Shown here: in pieces, positions 25,504 through 34,390 of the stretch | Layout: every line of letters begins with the position of its first letter | Position numbering within the stretch: position 1 is the stretch's first letter | Origin: an uncultured Acidobacteriaceae bacterium | GTDB lineage: Bacteria > Acidobacteriota > Terriglobia > Terriglobales > Acidobacteriaceae | Length of the DNA: 64,000 bases | Reading direction: 5' to 3' | Assembly (NCBI GenBank): GCA_903828675.1 | Contig: CAIKND010000221.1 | Span: 89,807 to 153,806, forward strand | Position numbers and translations under genes: made by a program | Notes under the pieces: generated by a model | The model's database searches: none | What the model was told of the DNA's origin: nothing | What the model saw: the letters and a program-made list of their open reading frames with translations, nothing else

Positions 25504-26679
25504 ATGATCGTCTGGATGGATCAGTTCTTCGTGCTCCTAAGAAATTGGCTGGTAGGGTTTTTGCCCGTATCCCTGCAAGGGTTTGCGGGTGTGCTGCTGA
25601 GCGTGGTGACCATTGTTCTCCTTTTTCCGGCGCTGTTTGCCCTGGCCGTCTGGCTGGAGCGCAAGGGACTGGGACGCATGCAGAACCGGCTGGGGCCGAA
25701 TCGTGTGGGGCCGTTTGGGCTGCTGCAGCCGATCGCCGATGGCATCAAATCGCTGACCAAGGAAGACATTGTTCCGCTCAGCGCCGATGCGCCGGTGCAT
25801 TTTCTGGCTCCGGTCGTCCTGGTGGTTGCTGTCTTTATGGGCTTCGCCGTGCTGCCCATGGGACGCAACATGGTGCTGGTGGACATGGACGCTGGGCTGC
25901 TGTTCTACTTCGCCATGGGTGCGTCCACGGAGTTGGCCGTCTTCATGGCGGGCTGGTCGAGCCGCAACAAATATTCGCTGCTCGGAGCCATGCGCGCCGT
26001 GGCCCAGATGATCAGCTACGAAGTGGTGCTGCTACTTTCCAGTGTGGCCGTGGTCATGATCTCCGGCTCGCTCTCGCTTACCAAGATTGTTGAAGCGCAG
26101 AACCACTACACCTGGGGATTGCCGCACTGGTACATCTTTACGCCCTGGGGATTGGCGGGCTTCATCATGTACGCCATCGCGGCAACGGCCGAAACCAACC
26201 GCTCCCCCTTCGATCTGCCAGAAGGCGAATCGGAACTGGTGGCCGGATACCATACCGAATACTCAGGCTTCAAATTCGCGCTCTTCTTTCTCGGCGAGTA
26301 CCTGGCCATGTTCTCCATCTCCGGCCTCGGCTCCACGCTGTTTCTGGGCGGATGGTCCGCGCCCTTTTCGTTCCTCACCTGGGTCCCGTCCTGGATCTGG
26401 TTTTTCTCGAAATTGATGCTTTCGGTCTTCGTCTTCATTTGGATGCGCGGAACGCTGCCCCGCCTGCGGCAAGATCAACTAATGAACTTCGCCTGGAAGT
26501 TTGTGCTGCCCTTCACACTGCTCAACCTGATGGTGACCGCGCTTTGGCGCTTCATGGGCGAGGGATGGGAGCGCTGGGTCGTCTGCTCGGCGATTCTGGT
26601 GGTGGTCTACGTTGTCATGGCGAGGGTGAGTTTGTATAAGGAACACATCCGGCCAAGGAGATACCGCTATGCCGATTAG
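25504..26679 (+). CDS. nuoH: NADH-quinone oxidoreductase subunit H
   Basis: 391 residues, about eight membrane helices. Conserved quinone-channel loops: LGPNRVGPFGLLQPIADGIK and AETNRSPFDLPEGESELVAG (loop with the acidic residues that couple quinone chemistry to pumping). Follows nuoI by 3 bp. The nuoJ start is about 100 bp downstream, and that gap holds a GTGCCCCA-family hairpin. Confidence 0.97.
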   Translation: MIVWMDQFFVLLRNWLVGFLPVSLQGFAGVLLSVVTIVLLFPALFALAVWLERKGLGRMQNRLGPNRVGPFGLLQPIADGIKSLTKEDIVPLSADAPVHFLAPVVLVVAVFMGFAVLPMGRNMVLVDMDAGLLFYFAMGASTELAVFMAGWSSRNKYSLLGAMRAVAQMISYEVVLLLSSVAVVMISGSLSLTKIVEAQNHYTWGLPHWYIFTPWGLAGFIMYAIAATAETNRSPFDLPEGESELVAGYHTEYSGFKFALFFLGEYLAMFSISGLGSTLFLGGWSAPFSFLTWVPSWIWFFSKLMLSVFVFIWMRGTLPRLRQDQLMNFAWKFVLPFTLLNLMVTALWRFMGEGWERWVVCSAILVVVYVVMARVSLYKEHIRPRRYRYAD

Positions 26680-26718
26680 CATTTGCCGGACCGATATCAT
26701 CGCGATGGACTCTGAGAT

Positions 26719-26750
26719 CCCAGGTCTCAAAAGCGAGACGTGGGCCACCC
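26719..26750 (-). repeat. GTGCCCCA-family hairpin inside nuo operon (reverse orientation)
   Basis: Arms CCCAGGTCTC (26719-26728) and GAGACGTGGG (26735-26744), one mismatch, loop 6 nt. Read on the minus strand it starts GGGTGGCCCA and closely matches the copy at 63595-63620. It sits between the nuoH stop and the nuoJ start, so it may tune distal nuo transcription or stability. Confidence 0.7.
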
Positions 26751-26781
26751 GGATGAGTACAGACGGAAAGGGAAACTGTCG

Positions 26782-27282
26782 ATGAGCCCTGTCTTCTATC
26801 TAATTTCAGCCATGACGGTGGCCGGCGGTCTGGCGGCGGTGCTGCTTAAGAACACGGTGCATTGCGCGCTAGCCCTCACCGTGGCCTTTGCCGGACTGGC
26901 GTTGCTGTTCCTGCAGCTTGACGCGCAGTTCGCCGGCTTTGCGCAGATTCTGGTTTATATTGGCGCGGTCGCCATCCTGGTTGTGTTTGCGATTCTGCTC
27001 ACGCGCGGTTCTGAAACTCCCAAGGACGGCGTTTACAGCCGCAACTGGCCCATCGGCCTGGTGATTGCAGCGGCGGTGTTTTCAGTGCTGGGTTGGGCGG
27101 TGCTGCAAAGCGCGCGTGTTCTGCCCAATGAGACGGCCGTGCCCAAGGTGACGGTTCTGGATATCGGCAACGCCCTGGTGGGCCGCTACGTTTTGCCGCT
27201 TGAAATTGTGGCCCTGCTGCTGACTGCCGCCACCATCGGCGCGGTCATCGTGGCCCTGCATGAGAAAGAAGGGGCCAAATGA
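26782..27282 (+). CDS. nuoJ: NADH-quinone oxidoreductase subunit J
   Basis: 166 residues from the ATG at 26782 (MSPVFYLISAMTVAGG), with AAGGG upstream; an in-frame start at 26740 would begin inside the hairpin flank. Five membrane helices are suggested, with the conserved pi-bulge helix region LDAQFAGFAQILVYIGAVAI. Overlaps nuoK by ATGA. Confidence 0.95.
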   Translation: MSPVFYLISAMTVAGGLAAVLLKNTVHCALALTVAFAGLALLFLQLDAQFAGFAQILVYIGAVAILVVFAILLTRGSETPKDGVYSRNWPIGLVIAAAVFSVLGWAVLQSARVLPNETAVPKVTVLDIGNALVGRYVLPLEIVALLLTAATIGAVIVALHEKEGAK

Positions 27283-27590
27283 CGCCGCTTACTGGATATC
27301 TTCTGGTCGCAGCCTTGCTGTTCGCCATCGGACTGGCCGGCGCGCTCACACGGCGCAACGCCATCCTGGTGCTAATCGGCATTGAACTGATGCTGAACGC
27401 GGCCAATCTCAATCTGATCGCCTTCTGGCGTTACGGGCCTCATCCGGAGGCGCTTACCGGCATGATGTTCGCCATCTTCTCCATCGCCGTGGCTGCGGCT
27501 GAAGCTGCGGTAGGACTTGGACTGGTGATTTCCATTCATCGCCACGCGCACACCACCGATCTGGACAACATGAACAGGATGAAGGGGTGA
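27279..27590 (+). CDS. nuoK: NADH-quinone oxidoreductase subunit K
   Basis: 103 residues, three membrane helices. The membrane glutamates needed for proton transfer are visible in LIGIELMLNAANLNLIAF and the alanine-rich AVAAAEAAVGLGLVISIHR. Typical MrpC-like length. Overlaps nuoJ by 4 bp. Confidence 0.97.
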   Translation: MTPLTGYLLVAALLFAIGLAGALTRRNAILVLIGIELMLNAANLNLIAFWRYGPHPEALTGMMFAIFSIAVAAAEAAVGLGLVISIHRHAHTTDLDNMNRMKG

Positions 27591-27594
27591 GCGC

Positions 27595-29694
27595 ATGATG
27601 ATGCAAGAAGAAGCAGCAGTCGCGTTTTCTCCGCTCACACAGTGTTATGGGGGATCGTCGTTTGCGGCCCATATGCTGTGGCTGATTCCCGCACTTCCGA
27701 TCATTGCCGCAGGTGCAATTGCTCTGCTGAAGCAGCCCCGCCGCAAAACTTCCGCCACCCTGGCTATCGGTTCTCTGAGTTTCTCGCTGCTGCTCTCGCT
27801 GGTGGCATTTGGCCAGGTTTTGATGGATTGGGCGTATGGAGACTACGGAAGCCGCGAGACCGTAAACCTCACCTGGTTCCAAGTGGGCGCCATCCACGTA
27901 GACCTCGGCTGGGTGCTCGATCCGCTTTCGGCCATCATGCTGGTCATGGTCAGCTTCGTCGGCCTGCTCATCTTTATCTACTCGACCGGCTACATGGCCC
28001 ACGACGAGAACTACACGCGCTTCTTCTGCTTCCTCTCGCTGTTTGCAGGAGCCATGCTGGGTGTAGTGATCTCGAACAGCCTTCTGCTCCTGTTTATGTG
28101 CTGGGAGTTGGTTGGCCTTACATCGTATCTGCTCATCGGCTTCTGGTATCAGAAGCCATCGGCTGCAGCCGCCGCCAAGAAGGCTTTCCTCACCACGCGC
28201 GTCGGCGACATTTTCTTTCTGCTAGGCATGGTCTGGTTGTTCGCGCAAACCGGCACGCTGCTCTTCTATAACAACGGTGGCGGCTCCATGGAGCACGTCG
28301 CTCTGAGCGCACTGCTGGCGCAGCCTGCCGCACTCGGCCTCACCGCAGCGGGCGCAATTGGCCTGCTGATCTTTGCCGGAGCAGCGGGCAAGAGCGGCCA
28401 GCTTCCCCTGCACGTCTGGCTACCGGACGCGATGGAGGGCCCCACGCCCGTCTCCGCTCTCATTCACGCAGCCACCATGGTTGCCGCTGGCGTCTACCTC
28501 ATCGCCCGCGTTTATCCGCTGATGCAGGCCGGAGCACTTGCCGGCGGCACCACGACAGCCCTCACGGTCGTCACCTGGGTGGGCGCGTCAACAGCCGTTT
28601 TTGCCGCGCTCATCGCCGTTGCGCAGAACGACATCAAGCGCATCCTGGCCTACTCCACCGTTTCGCAGCTCGGCTACATGATGGCCGGGCTGGGCATGGG
28701 CGGCGTTGCTGTAGGCATGTTCCACCTGATCACGCACGCCTTCTTCAAGGCGCTGCTCTTTATGGGCGCGGGCTCGGTGATTCACGGCTGCCACGAGGAG
28801 CAGGACATCCGCCGCATGGGCGGCCTCAAGGCCGATATGCCGCTCACTTTCATCACCTACTCCATAGGTATGCTGGCCCTCTGCGGCTTTCCTATCTTTT
28901 TCTCTGGCTTCTGGTCAAAGGACGGCATTCTCGAAGCCGCGCAGCACTGGAGCGTGGCCAAGGCTCCGTTTTACATGCTCGTCTTTGGCGCGCTTCTGAC
29001 CGCGTTTTACATGACCCGCCAGGTTGCGTACGTCTTCTTTGACCACTGGCGCGGCCACAAGCCGGCGCACGAAAGCCCAGCGGTAATGACGGTTCCGCTG
29101 GCGATTCTGGCCTTCTTCGCAATCACGCTGGGCGCGCTCGGCACTCCGGTCTGGCCGTGGTTCCGTGCCTTCCTGGATGGACGCGCGGCAGGCTTCGACC
29201 TGCACGGTTTTGCCGAGCCGGGCCTGCTGGCGCTGATGACGACATCGACGCTGGTTGTATTTCTAGGGCTCGGAGTGGGTTGGCGGCTCTACGGCAACAA
29301 ATCCACCAGGCCTGAAGCCAAGGATGCACTGGAAAATGCAGTTCCCTGGGTCTGGGCTGTACTCCGCGACCGTTTCTATGTGGATGAGCTATACGGAGTG
29401 ACGGTGATTGCGTTTTATGCGTGGTGGGGACGGGTTGCCGACTGGCTCGACCGCCATGTTTGGGGCGGCGCGGTTACTGGAGTGGCCTGGTCTTTTGGCC
29501 TGTGGGCGCGGCTGAGCCGCTTTCTCGACACCAACGTGGTGGACGGCAGCTTCGACAAAGGCTGCGAAGAGCTTTCAGCCGGCGGCGGACTGCTCTCGCG
29601 GGTGCAGAGTGGCCGCGTCCAAGCCTATCTCAGAATCCTGGCGCTCGCCGTTGTGGCGCTGGCAGCAGTTTTGATCTGGAGCGCCCGGCCATGA
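27595..29694 (+). CDS. nuoL: NADH-quinone oxidoreductase subunit L
   Basis: 699 residues (E. coli NuoL is about 613), with three possible ATGs at the start. Antiporter-like core: LLLLFMCWELVGLTSYLLIG (TM5 Glu), AAGKSGQLPLHVWLPDAMEG (TM7 Lys), ALIHAATMVAAGVYLI, VSQLGYMMAGLGMGG. After about residue 545 comes a long C-terminal part with the amphipathic lateral helix region (FYVDELYGVTVIAFYAWWGR) and a final membrane helix (LRILALAVVALAAVLIW). The extra length is relevant because two NuoM follow. Overlaps the first nuoM by ATGA. Confidence 0.96.
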   Translation: MMMQEEAAVAFSPLTQCYGGSSFAAHMLWLIPALPIIAAGAIALLKQPRRKTSATLAIGSLSFSLLLSLVAFGQVLMDWAYGDYGSRETVNLTWFQVGAIHVDLGWVLDPLSAIMLVMVSFVGLLIFIYSTGYMAHDENYTRFFCFLSLFAGAMLGVVISNSLLLLFMCWELVGLTSYLLIGFWYQKPSAAAAAKKAFLTTRVGDIFFLLGMVWLFAQTGTLLFYNNGGGSMEHVALSALLAQPAALGLTAAGAIGLLIFAGAAGKSGQLPLHVWLPDAMEGPTPVSALIHAATMVAAGVYLIARVYPLMQAGALAGGTTTALTVVTWVGASTAVFAALIAVAQNDIKRILAYSTVSQLGYMMAGLGMGGVAVGMFHLITHAFFKALLFMGAGSVIHGCHEEQDIRRMGGLKADMPLTFITYSIGMLALCGFPIFFSGFWSKDGILEAAQHWSVAKAPFYMLVFGALLTAFYMTRQVAYVFFDHWRGHKPAHESPAVMTVPLAILAFFAITLGALGTPVWPWFRAFLDGRAAGFDLHGFAEPGLLALMTTSTLVVFLGLGVGWRLYGNKSTRPEAKDALENAVPWVWAVLRDRFYVDELYGVTVIAFYAWWGRVADWLDRHVWGGAVTGVAWSFGLWARLSRFLDTNVVDGSFDKGCEELSAGGGLLSRVQSGRVQAYLRILALAVVALAAVLIWSARP

Positions 29695-31220
29695 ACGAAT
29701 TTTCGACCGGAATTCCTTTATTGTCGCTGTTGACCGGGTTGCCCCTCATCGGGGCGGCTATTGCGCTCTGGTCCGGCAAACACGCGCGTGCCGTGGCCCT
29801 GATCACAACCATGTCCAGCCTGATGCTGGCCTTGCTGGTTTGGACCCGCCTGCCCGTGAGCGGCGGCATGGGACTGGTTGAGCAGTTGGCCTGGGCGCCT
29901 TCTCTTGGCATCGAATATCACCTCGGCGTCGATGGCTTGGGCGCGCTGATGCTGGTGCTCTCGGCGATTGTCACCCTCATGTCCGTCGATGCGGCGCACC
30001 GCGTGCATCACCAGCCCAACCTCTACTTCGCACTGGTGCTGGTGCTCGAGTCCGGCCTGTTCGGCTCCTTCACGGCGCTGAACTTCTTCCACTGGTTCTT
30101 GTTCTGGGAACTGAGCCTCATCCCTGCCTTCTTTCTCATCAAGCTCTGGGGCGGCCCCCGGCGTGGCCCGGCGGCTACGCAGTTCTTCGTCTACACCATG
30201 GCCGGGTCGGTGGCGCTGTTGGTTGCGTTCCTCGCCATCTTTGTTTCCACCGGCAGCATGGACTTCGGCCACTTGACCCTGCTCGCATCCACCGGCGAAC
30301 TTGAGCAAATGGTCACGGCGCATCTCGGCCCGGTCAGCTTGTGGCTGGCCATCGGCGTCCTCGCCGGATTCGCGGTCAAAGTCCCCATGTTTCCGTTCCA
30401 CACCTGGCTGCCCGCCGCGTACGCTGAGGCGCCTTCTCCGGTAACCATGCTGCTCACCGGCGCCATGTCCAAGATGGGCGTCTACGGATTGCTGCGGATC
30501 GCCATTCCGCTCTTCGGCCCGCAAATCGCCCAGATCCGCACGCCGCTTCTCGTCCTGGCCGTCGCTACTATCGTGATGGGCGCGTGGGCTGCGGTGGCGC
30601 AGAAAGACCTCAAGCGCGTCTTCGCCTACTCCTCGGTAAACCACCTGGGCTATTGCCTGCTTGGCATCTTTGCGCTGGCGGTTCCGTCTGCTGGCGCGGC
30701 GGCACAGGCCAGTCAGGCGGCTGCGCTCAACGGCGTCATCCTTCAGATGTTCAATCACGGCATCACGGCGGCGGCGCTCTTCTGGTTTGTCGCCATGATC
30801 CAGATGCGCTCCGGTGGCGGCCGCGGCATCGACGACTTCGGCGGCCTGCGCAAGCCCGCTCCGGTCTTCGCCGGTCTCATGGGCATTGCGCTCTTTTCGT
30901 CCCTCGGCCTGCCCGGACTCAACGGTTTTGTCGGCGAGTTCCTGATCTTTCGCGGCGTCTTTCCGCTGGCGTGGGTGGCGGCTACGGTTTCCATTCTCGG
31001 CCTGCTGGTCACGGCGGCTGTCATTCTCACCGTCATTCAAAAGGTCTTCAGCGGTCCCGTCCCCGAGCGGTGGGCCGCCTTTCCCGATCTGCACCACGGT
31101 GAGCGCCTGGCGCTGGCCCCGGTCATCGGCCTCATGCTCCTCCTGGGCCTTGTGCCCCAAGTCATTGTGGACAGCGTGAACCCTACGGTTCTTAACCTGC
31201 TGGCGCACTGGAGATTTTAG
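29691..31220 (+). CDS. nuoM: NADH-quinone oxidoreductase subunit M, first copy
   Basis: 509 residues from the ATG at 29691, overlapping the nuoL stop. All antiporter-like residues expected of NuoM are present: LFWELSLIPAFFLI (TM5 Glu), GFAVKVPMFPFHTWLP (TM7 Lys), GAMSKMGVYGLLRI (TM8 Lys) and NGFVGEFLIFRG (TM12 Glu). The gene is immediately followed by a second nuoM whose start touches its stop. Confidence 0.96.
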   Translation: MNEFSTGIPLLSLLTGLPLIGAAIALWSGKHARAVALITTMSSLMLALLVWTRLPVSGGMGLVEQLAWAPSLGIEYHLGVDGLGALMLVLSAIVTLMSVDAAHRVHHQPNLYFALVLVLESGLFGSFTALNFFHWFLFWELSLIPAFFLIKLWGGPRRGPAATQFFVYTMAGSVALLVAFLAIFVSTGSMDFGHLTLLASTGELEQMVTAHLGPVSLWLAIGVLAGFAVKVPMFPFHTWLPAAYAEAPSPVTMLLTGAMSKMGVYGLLRIAIPLFGPQIAQIRTPLLVLAVATIVMGAWAAVAQKDLKRVFAYSSVNHLGYCLLGIFALAVPSAGAAAQASQAAALNGVILQMFNHGITAAALFWFVAMIQMRSGGGRGIDDFGGLRKPAPVFAGLMGIALFSSLGLPGLNGFVGEFLIFRGVFPLAWVAATVSILGLLVTAAVILTVIQKVFSGPVPERWAAFPDLHHGERLALAPVIGLMLLLGLVPQVIVDSVNPTVLNLLAHWRF

Positions 31221-32744
31221 ATGTTGGCGTGGACGATCTATCTCTCGTTTGCCGGGGCGCTGCTCCAGGCTCTCCTGCCCAAAGGCAGGAATGACCTGGC
31301 GCGCTGGCTGGCGCTGGCCTTTGCCGTAGCTGGCCTCGCGCTTGCTGTGGCAGGCTTTGTCGCCGGCATGGGGCAGGGCCGCGTCATCATCATTGACGCT
31401 CCCTGGGTGCCCACGATGGGCATTCACTACCTGCTCGCCGCCGATGGCATCAGCCGTGTACTGGTGCTGCTCACCGGCCTGGCCGCGGTCGCCGGAGTCC
31501 TTTTCAGCTGGAATATCGAACTGCGCACCAACGAGTTCTTCGCCTTCTTCCTCGCTCTTATCGGCGGCGTCTACGGCGTCTTTCTCAGCTTCGACCTCTT
31601 TCTGCTGTTTGTGTTTTACGAAATCGCCATCGTCCCCAAGTACTTCCTGATCGCCATCTGGGGCTCGACCCGCAGAGAATACGCTGCCATGAAGCTGGCG
31701 CTTTACTCCTTCGCCGGATCGGCCATGGTGCTGATCGGCTTGCTTGCCGCGTATGCCACTTCGGGCAGCCATTCGACCAGCCTGATTGATCTTGCCGCCT
31801 ATGCGCATTCAGGGGGCCTGCCTGTCAGCTTCCAGATGTGGTGCTTCCCGCTGGTCTTCACCGGCTTTGCAATTCTGGCCGGCATGTGGCCTTTCCACAC
31901 CTGGGCGCCCACTGGCCACGTCGCCGCTCCCACTGCCGCTTCCATGCTGCTCGCCGGAGTGGTGATGAAACTCGGCGCTTACGGTTGCCTGCGCGTCGGC
32001 ATTTGGCTTTTTCCGCACGGCCTCGACTCCTGGGGATTCACCCTGCTCGGCTTCATCGGCTCGTGGCGCGACGTGTTCGCCCTGCTGGCCGTCATCGGCA
32101 TCGTCTACGGCGCACTGGTAGCCCTGGCGCAGACCGACTTTAAATTCGTCATCGGCTACTCCAGCGTCAGCCACATGGGCTTTGTGCTGCTTGGCCTTAT
32201 GACGCTGAATCAGATTGGCGTCACCGGCGCGGTCATGCAGATGTTCTCGCACGGCATCATCGCCGGACTGCTCTTCGCCATCGTGGGCCGCATCGTCTAC
32301 GAGCGCACCCACACCCGCCAGTTGGACGAGCTTGAAACCATGCATCTGGCCAAGCGTTTGCCCTTTGCCGCCTGGGCCTTTGTGGTGGCCGGAATGGCCT
32401 CGATGGGCCTGCCCGGCTTCTCCGGCTTCGTCGCCGAGTTGCAGGTGTTGGTGGGAGCGTGGACCGCCAAACCCTGGTGGACCTTCGCTGCCGGAGTAGG
32501 CATTGTGGTCGGCGTGGCTTACACCTGGCGCGCGTTGCAAAAAGCGTTCTTCAGCGACAGACTGCCCACGGCGGACGAACATCCAAAGACCGGCTGGCAC
32601 AACCTCGGCGCCATCACATGGCCTGAGTATGCCGGCGTTGCGCTGCTTACCGGAGTCAGCCTCTTCGTCGGCCTCTATCCAAGAATTCTGCTCGACACCA
32701 TCGAACCAGCCGTGAAAGCCCTGCTAGCGGGAGGCGGACAATGA
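31221..32744 (+). CDS. NADH-quinone oxidoreductase subunit M, second copy (TM7 Lys absent)
   Basis: 507 residues, about 14 membrane helices, same family as the preceding gene but quite diverged. TM5 Glu is kept (LFVFYEIAIVPKYFLI), TM8 Lys is kept (GVVMKLGAYGCLRV) and TM12 Glu is kept (SGFVAELQVL), but the segment aligned with the essential TM7 Lys reads GFAILAGMWPFHTWAP, with no lysine. So this pumping unit may work differently or be structural. Starts directly after the first nuoM and overlaps nuoN by ATGA. It fits a so-called 2M complex I with an extra antiporter-like subunit. Confidence 0.93.
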   Translation: MLAWTIYLSFAGALLQALLPKGRNDLARWLALAFAVAGLALAVAGFVAGMGQGRVIIIDAPWVPTMGIHYLLAADGISRVLVLLTGLAAVAGVLFSWNIELRTNEFFAFFLALIGGVYGVFLSFDLFLLFVFYEIAIVPKYFLIAIWGSTRREYAAMKLALYSFAGSAMVLIGLLAAYATSGSHSTSLIDLAAYAHSGGLPVSFQMWCFPLVFTGFAILAGMWPFHTWAPTGHVAAPTAASMLLAGVVMKLGAYGCLRVGIWLFPHGLDSWGFTLLGFIGSWRDVFALLAVIGIVYGALVALAQTDFKFVIGYSSVSHMGFVLLGLMTLNQIGVTGAVMQMFSHGIIAGLLFAIVGRIVYERTHTRQLDELETMHLAKRLPFAAWAFVVAGMASMGLPGFSGFVAELQVLVGAWTAKPWWTFAAGVGIVVGVAYTWRALQKAFFSDRLPTADEHPKTGWHNLGAITWPEYAGVALLTGVSLFVGLYPRILLDTIEPAVKALLAGGGQ

Positions 32745-34276
32745 ACTACCCAGGGTTCTATCCTGACCTCTTCCGCGTCACGCTACCGGAGACCGCGCTC
32801 GAAGTTGCGGCGCTGTTGGTGCTGGTTATCGATCTCGGCTTTCTGCGCAAGGCCGCGCTCAAGGTGCGCGTGGCAGTTGCGGCACTCATCGGCATCGCCG
32901 GGTGCGGCGCGGCATTGTGGGCACTGCAATGCACCGCCCGGTCCGGACTCAGCTTCGATGGCGATGTGCTTCTGGCCCAGGGCGGATACACTCAGGTCGC
33001 TCAGACCGGAATCCTCGCCCTCACCATCCTTACCCTGCTGCTCTTCATCGGTTCCGCCTTCACCCGTCATGCAGGCGAATACGTCTCCGTAGTGCTGATG
33101 GCTGCGGCGGGCGGCCTGATCGTGTCTTCCGCGCAGGACCTGCTGGTGATTTTCATCGGTTTGGAACTGCTCTCGCTGGGCCTCTACATCCTTACCGCCT
33201 TCGCGAAAAGTTCAGGCAAGAGCGCCGAAGCGGCGATGAAGTACTACCTCTTCGGCGGCATGTCGGCGGCGTTTCTGCTCTTCGGCTTTAGCTATCTCTA
33301 CGGCATCTCCGGCTCAACGAACCTGAACAAAATTCTTCTGGCGTCGTTCTATTCGAGTGCTTCAGGCGGCGCGCCCTTGCTGTATGTTGCGCTGGTCCTG
33401 ATTGCCGCCGGGCTCGGTTTCAAGGTGGCCGCCGTTCCTTTTCACCTATGGGCGCCCGACACTTATGAAGGTGCTCCCGCTCCCGCCGCGGCCTTTATCG
33501 CGTCGGTATCAAAGGTGGCTAGCTTCGCTTTGCTCATTTCCATCAGCACTGCGGCAGTGCACCTTTTCGATGGCGTTCACGAATTGCGATTCGTTGCGTT
33601 CACTTTGGGGCCTCCACCGAAATATCTGGGCTTGTGGATTCCCTGGTCCCTGATTCTGACGGTTCTATCCGCGGCATCCATGGTGGTCGGCAATCTGGCC
33701 GCGCTTGCGCAAATCAGCGTTCGCCGCCTGCTCGCCTACTCCGCCATCGCGCACGCAGGCTATATTCTGCTGGGCCTTGCCTTCTTCTCCCATTCGAATG
33801 CGAGCGCCAACGCGATCCTCTACTACATCCTCACCTACGGCCTCACCACCATCGGAGCTTTCGGCGTTGTGGATGTCGTCCAGCGCGCCACTGGCAGCGA
33901 CCGCCTCGATGCCTTCCTCGGCCTGCACAAGCGCAACCCGCTTCTCGCCGCGGTGCTGCTGGTGCTGTTCCTCTCGCTCGCCGGAATCCCGCCGCTGGTT
34001 GGCTTCTGGGCCAAGTTCAACCTCTTCGCCGCGGTGCTGGGCGTTTCCGCCGGGCCGGTCGCCTTCGCCCTCGTCGCCTTGGCCGTGGCTCTCAGCGCCG
34101 TCTCGCTCTACTACTATTTGCAGGTCCTCAAGCGCGCTTACGTCATGCCCGCGGTGGACGAGACGCCCATCAAGGCTCATCCAGTCACGATGGCCGTGTT
34201 GCTTGCCATCGCCGCCGCAGTGGTCGTCTTCGGCTGCTTCCCGGCACTCCTCCAAAACTGGATCGCGGGCTTCTGA
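32741..34276 (+). CDS. nuoN: NADH-quinone oxidoreductase subunit N
   Basis: 511 residues, last gene of the operon. Antiporter-like features: VIFIGLELLSLGLYIL (TM5 Glu), GLGFKVAAVPFHLWAPDTYE (TM7 Lys), IASVSKVASFALLI (TM8 Lys) and AGIPPLVGFWAKFNLF (TM12 Lys). Overlaps the second nuoM by 4 bp; a perfect hairpin at 34306-34340 follows the stop and probably marks the transcript end. Confidence 0.96.
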   Translation: MNYPGFYPDLFRVTLPETALEVAALLVLVIDLGFLRKAALKVRVAVAALIGIAGCGAALWALQCTARSGLSFDGDVLLAQGGYTQVAQTGILALTILTLLLFIGSAFTRHAGEYVSVVLMAAAGGLIVSSAQDLLVIFIGLELLSLGLYILTAFAKSSGKSAEAAMKYYLFGGMSAAFLLFGFSYLYGISGSTNLNKILLASFYSSASGGAPLLYVALVLIAAGLGFKVAAVPFHLWAPDTYEGAPAPAAAFIASVSKVASFALLISISTAAVHLFDGVHELRFVAFTLGPPPKYLGLWIPWSLILTVLSAASMVVGNLAALAQISVRRLLAYSAIAHAGYILLGLAFFSHSNASANAILYYILTYGLTTIGAFGVVDVVQRATGSDRLDAFLGLHKRNPLLAAVLLVLFLSLAGIPPLVGFWAKFNLFAAVLGVSAGPVAFALVALAVALSAVSLYYYLQVLKRAYVMPAVDETPIKAHPVTMAVLLAIAAAVVVFGCFPALLQNWIAGF

Positions 34277-34301
34277 CACCCTCCCTCACAGAGAAATCTC
34301 C

Positions 34302-34341
34302 GTGCCCCTTCCATTTCGCGCACTCTGCGAAATGGAAGGGA
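34302..34341. terminator. GTGCCCC-family hairpin after nuoN
   Basis: Arms CCCTTCCATTTCGC (34306-34319) and GCGAAATGGAAGGG (34327-34340) are perfectly complementary with a 7-nt loop. It lies 29 bp past the nuoN stop and before the stop of the convergent acyltransferase gene, a natural place for a bidirectional terminator, though no T-run follows. Same flank (CGTGCCCC) as the other family members. Confidence 0.7.
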
Positions 34342-34390
34342 TGGCAGCCAACTATACTTTCGGACCGGGCTGCGGACGTAGCGTTGCCTT

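Noticed and set aside
29718..31808. Very long open frame antisense to both nuoM genes
   Set aside because: It is low-complexity in composition (runs of charged and Gln/His/Gly residues), has no recognisable domain, and lies wholly opposite strongly conserved membrane-protein genes; a GC-rich codon-position artefact.
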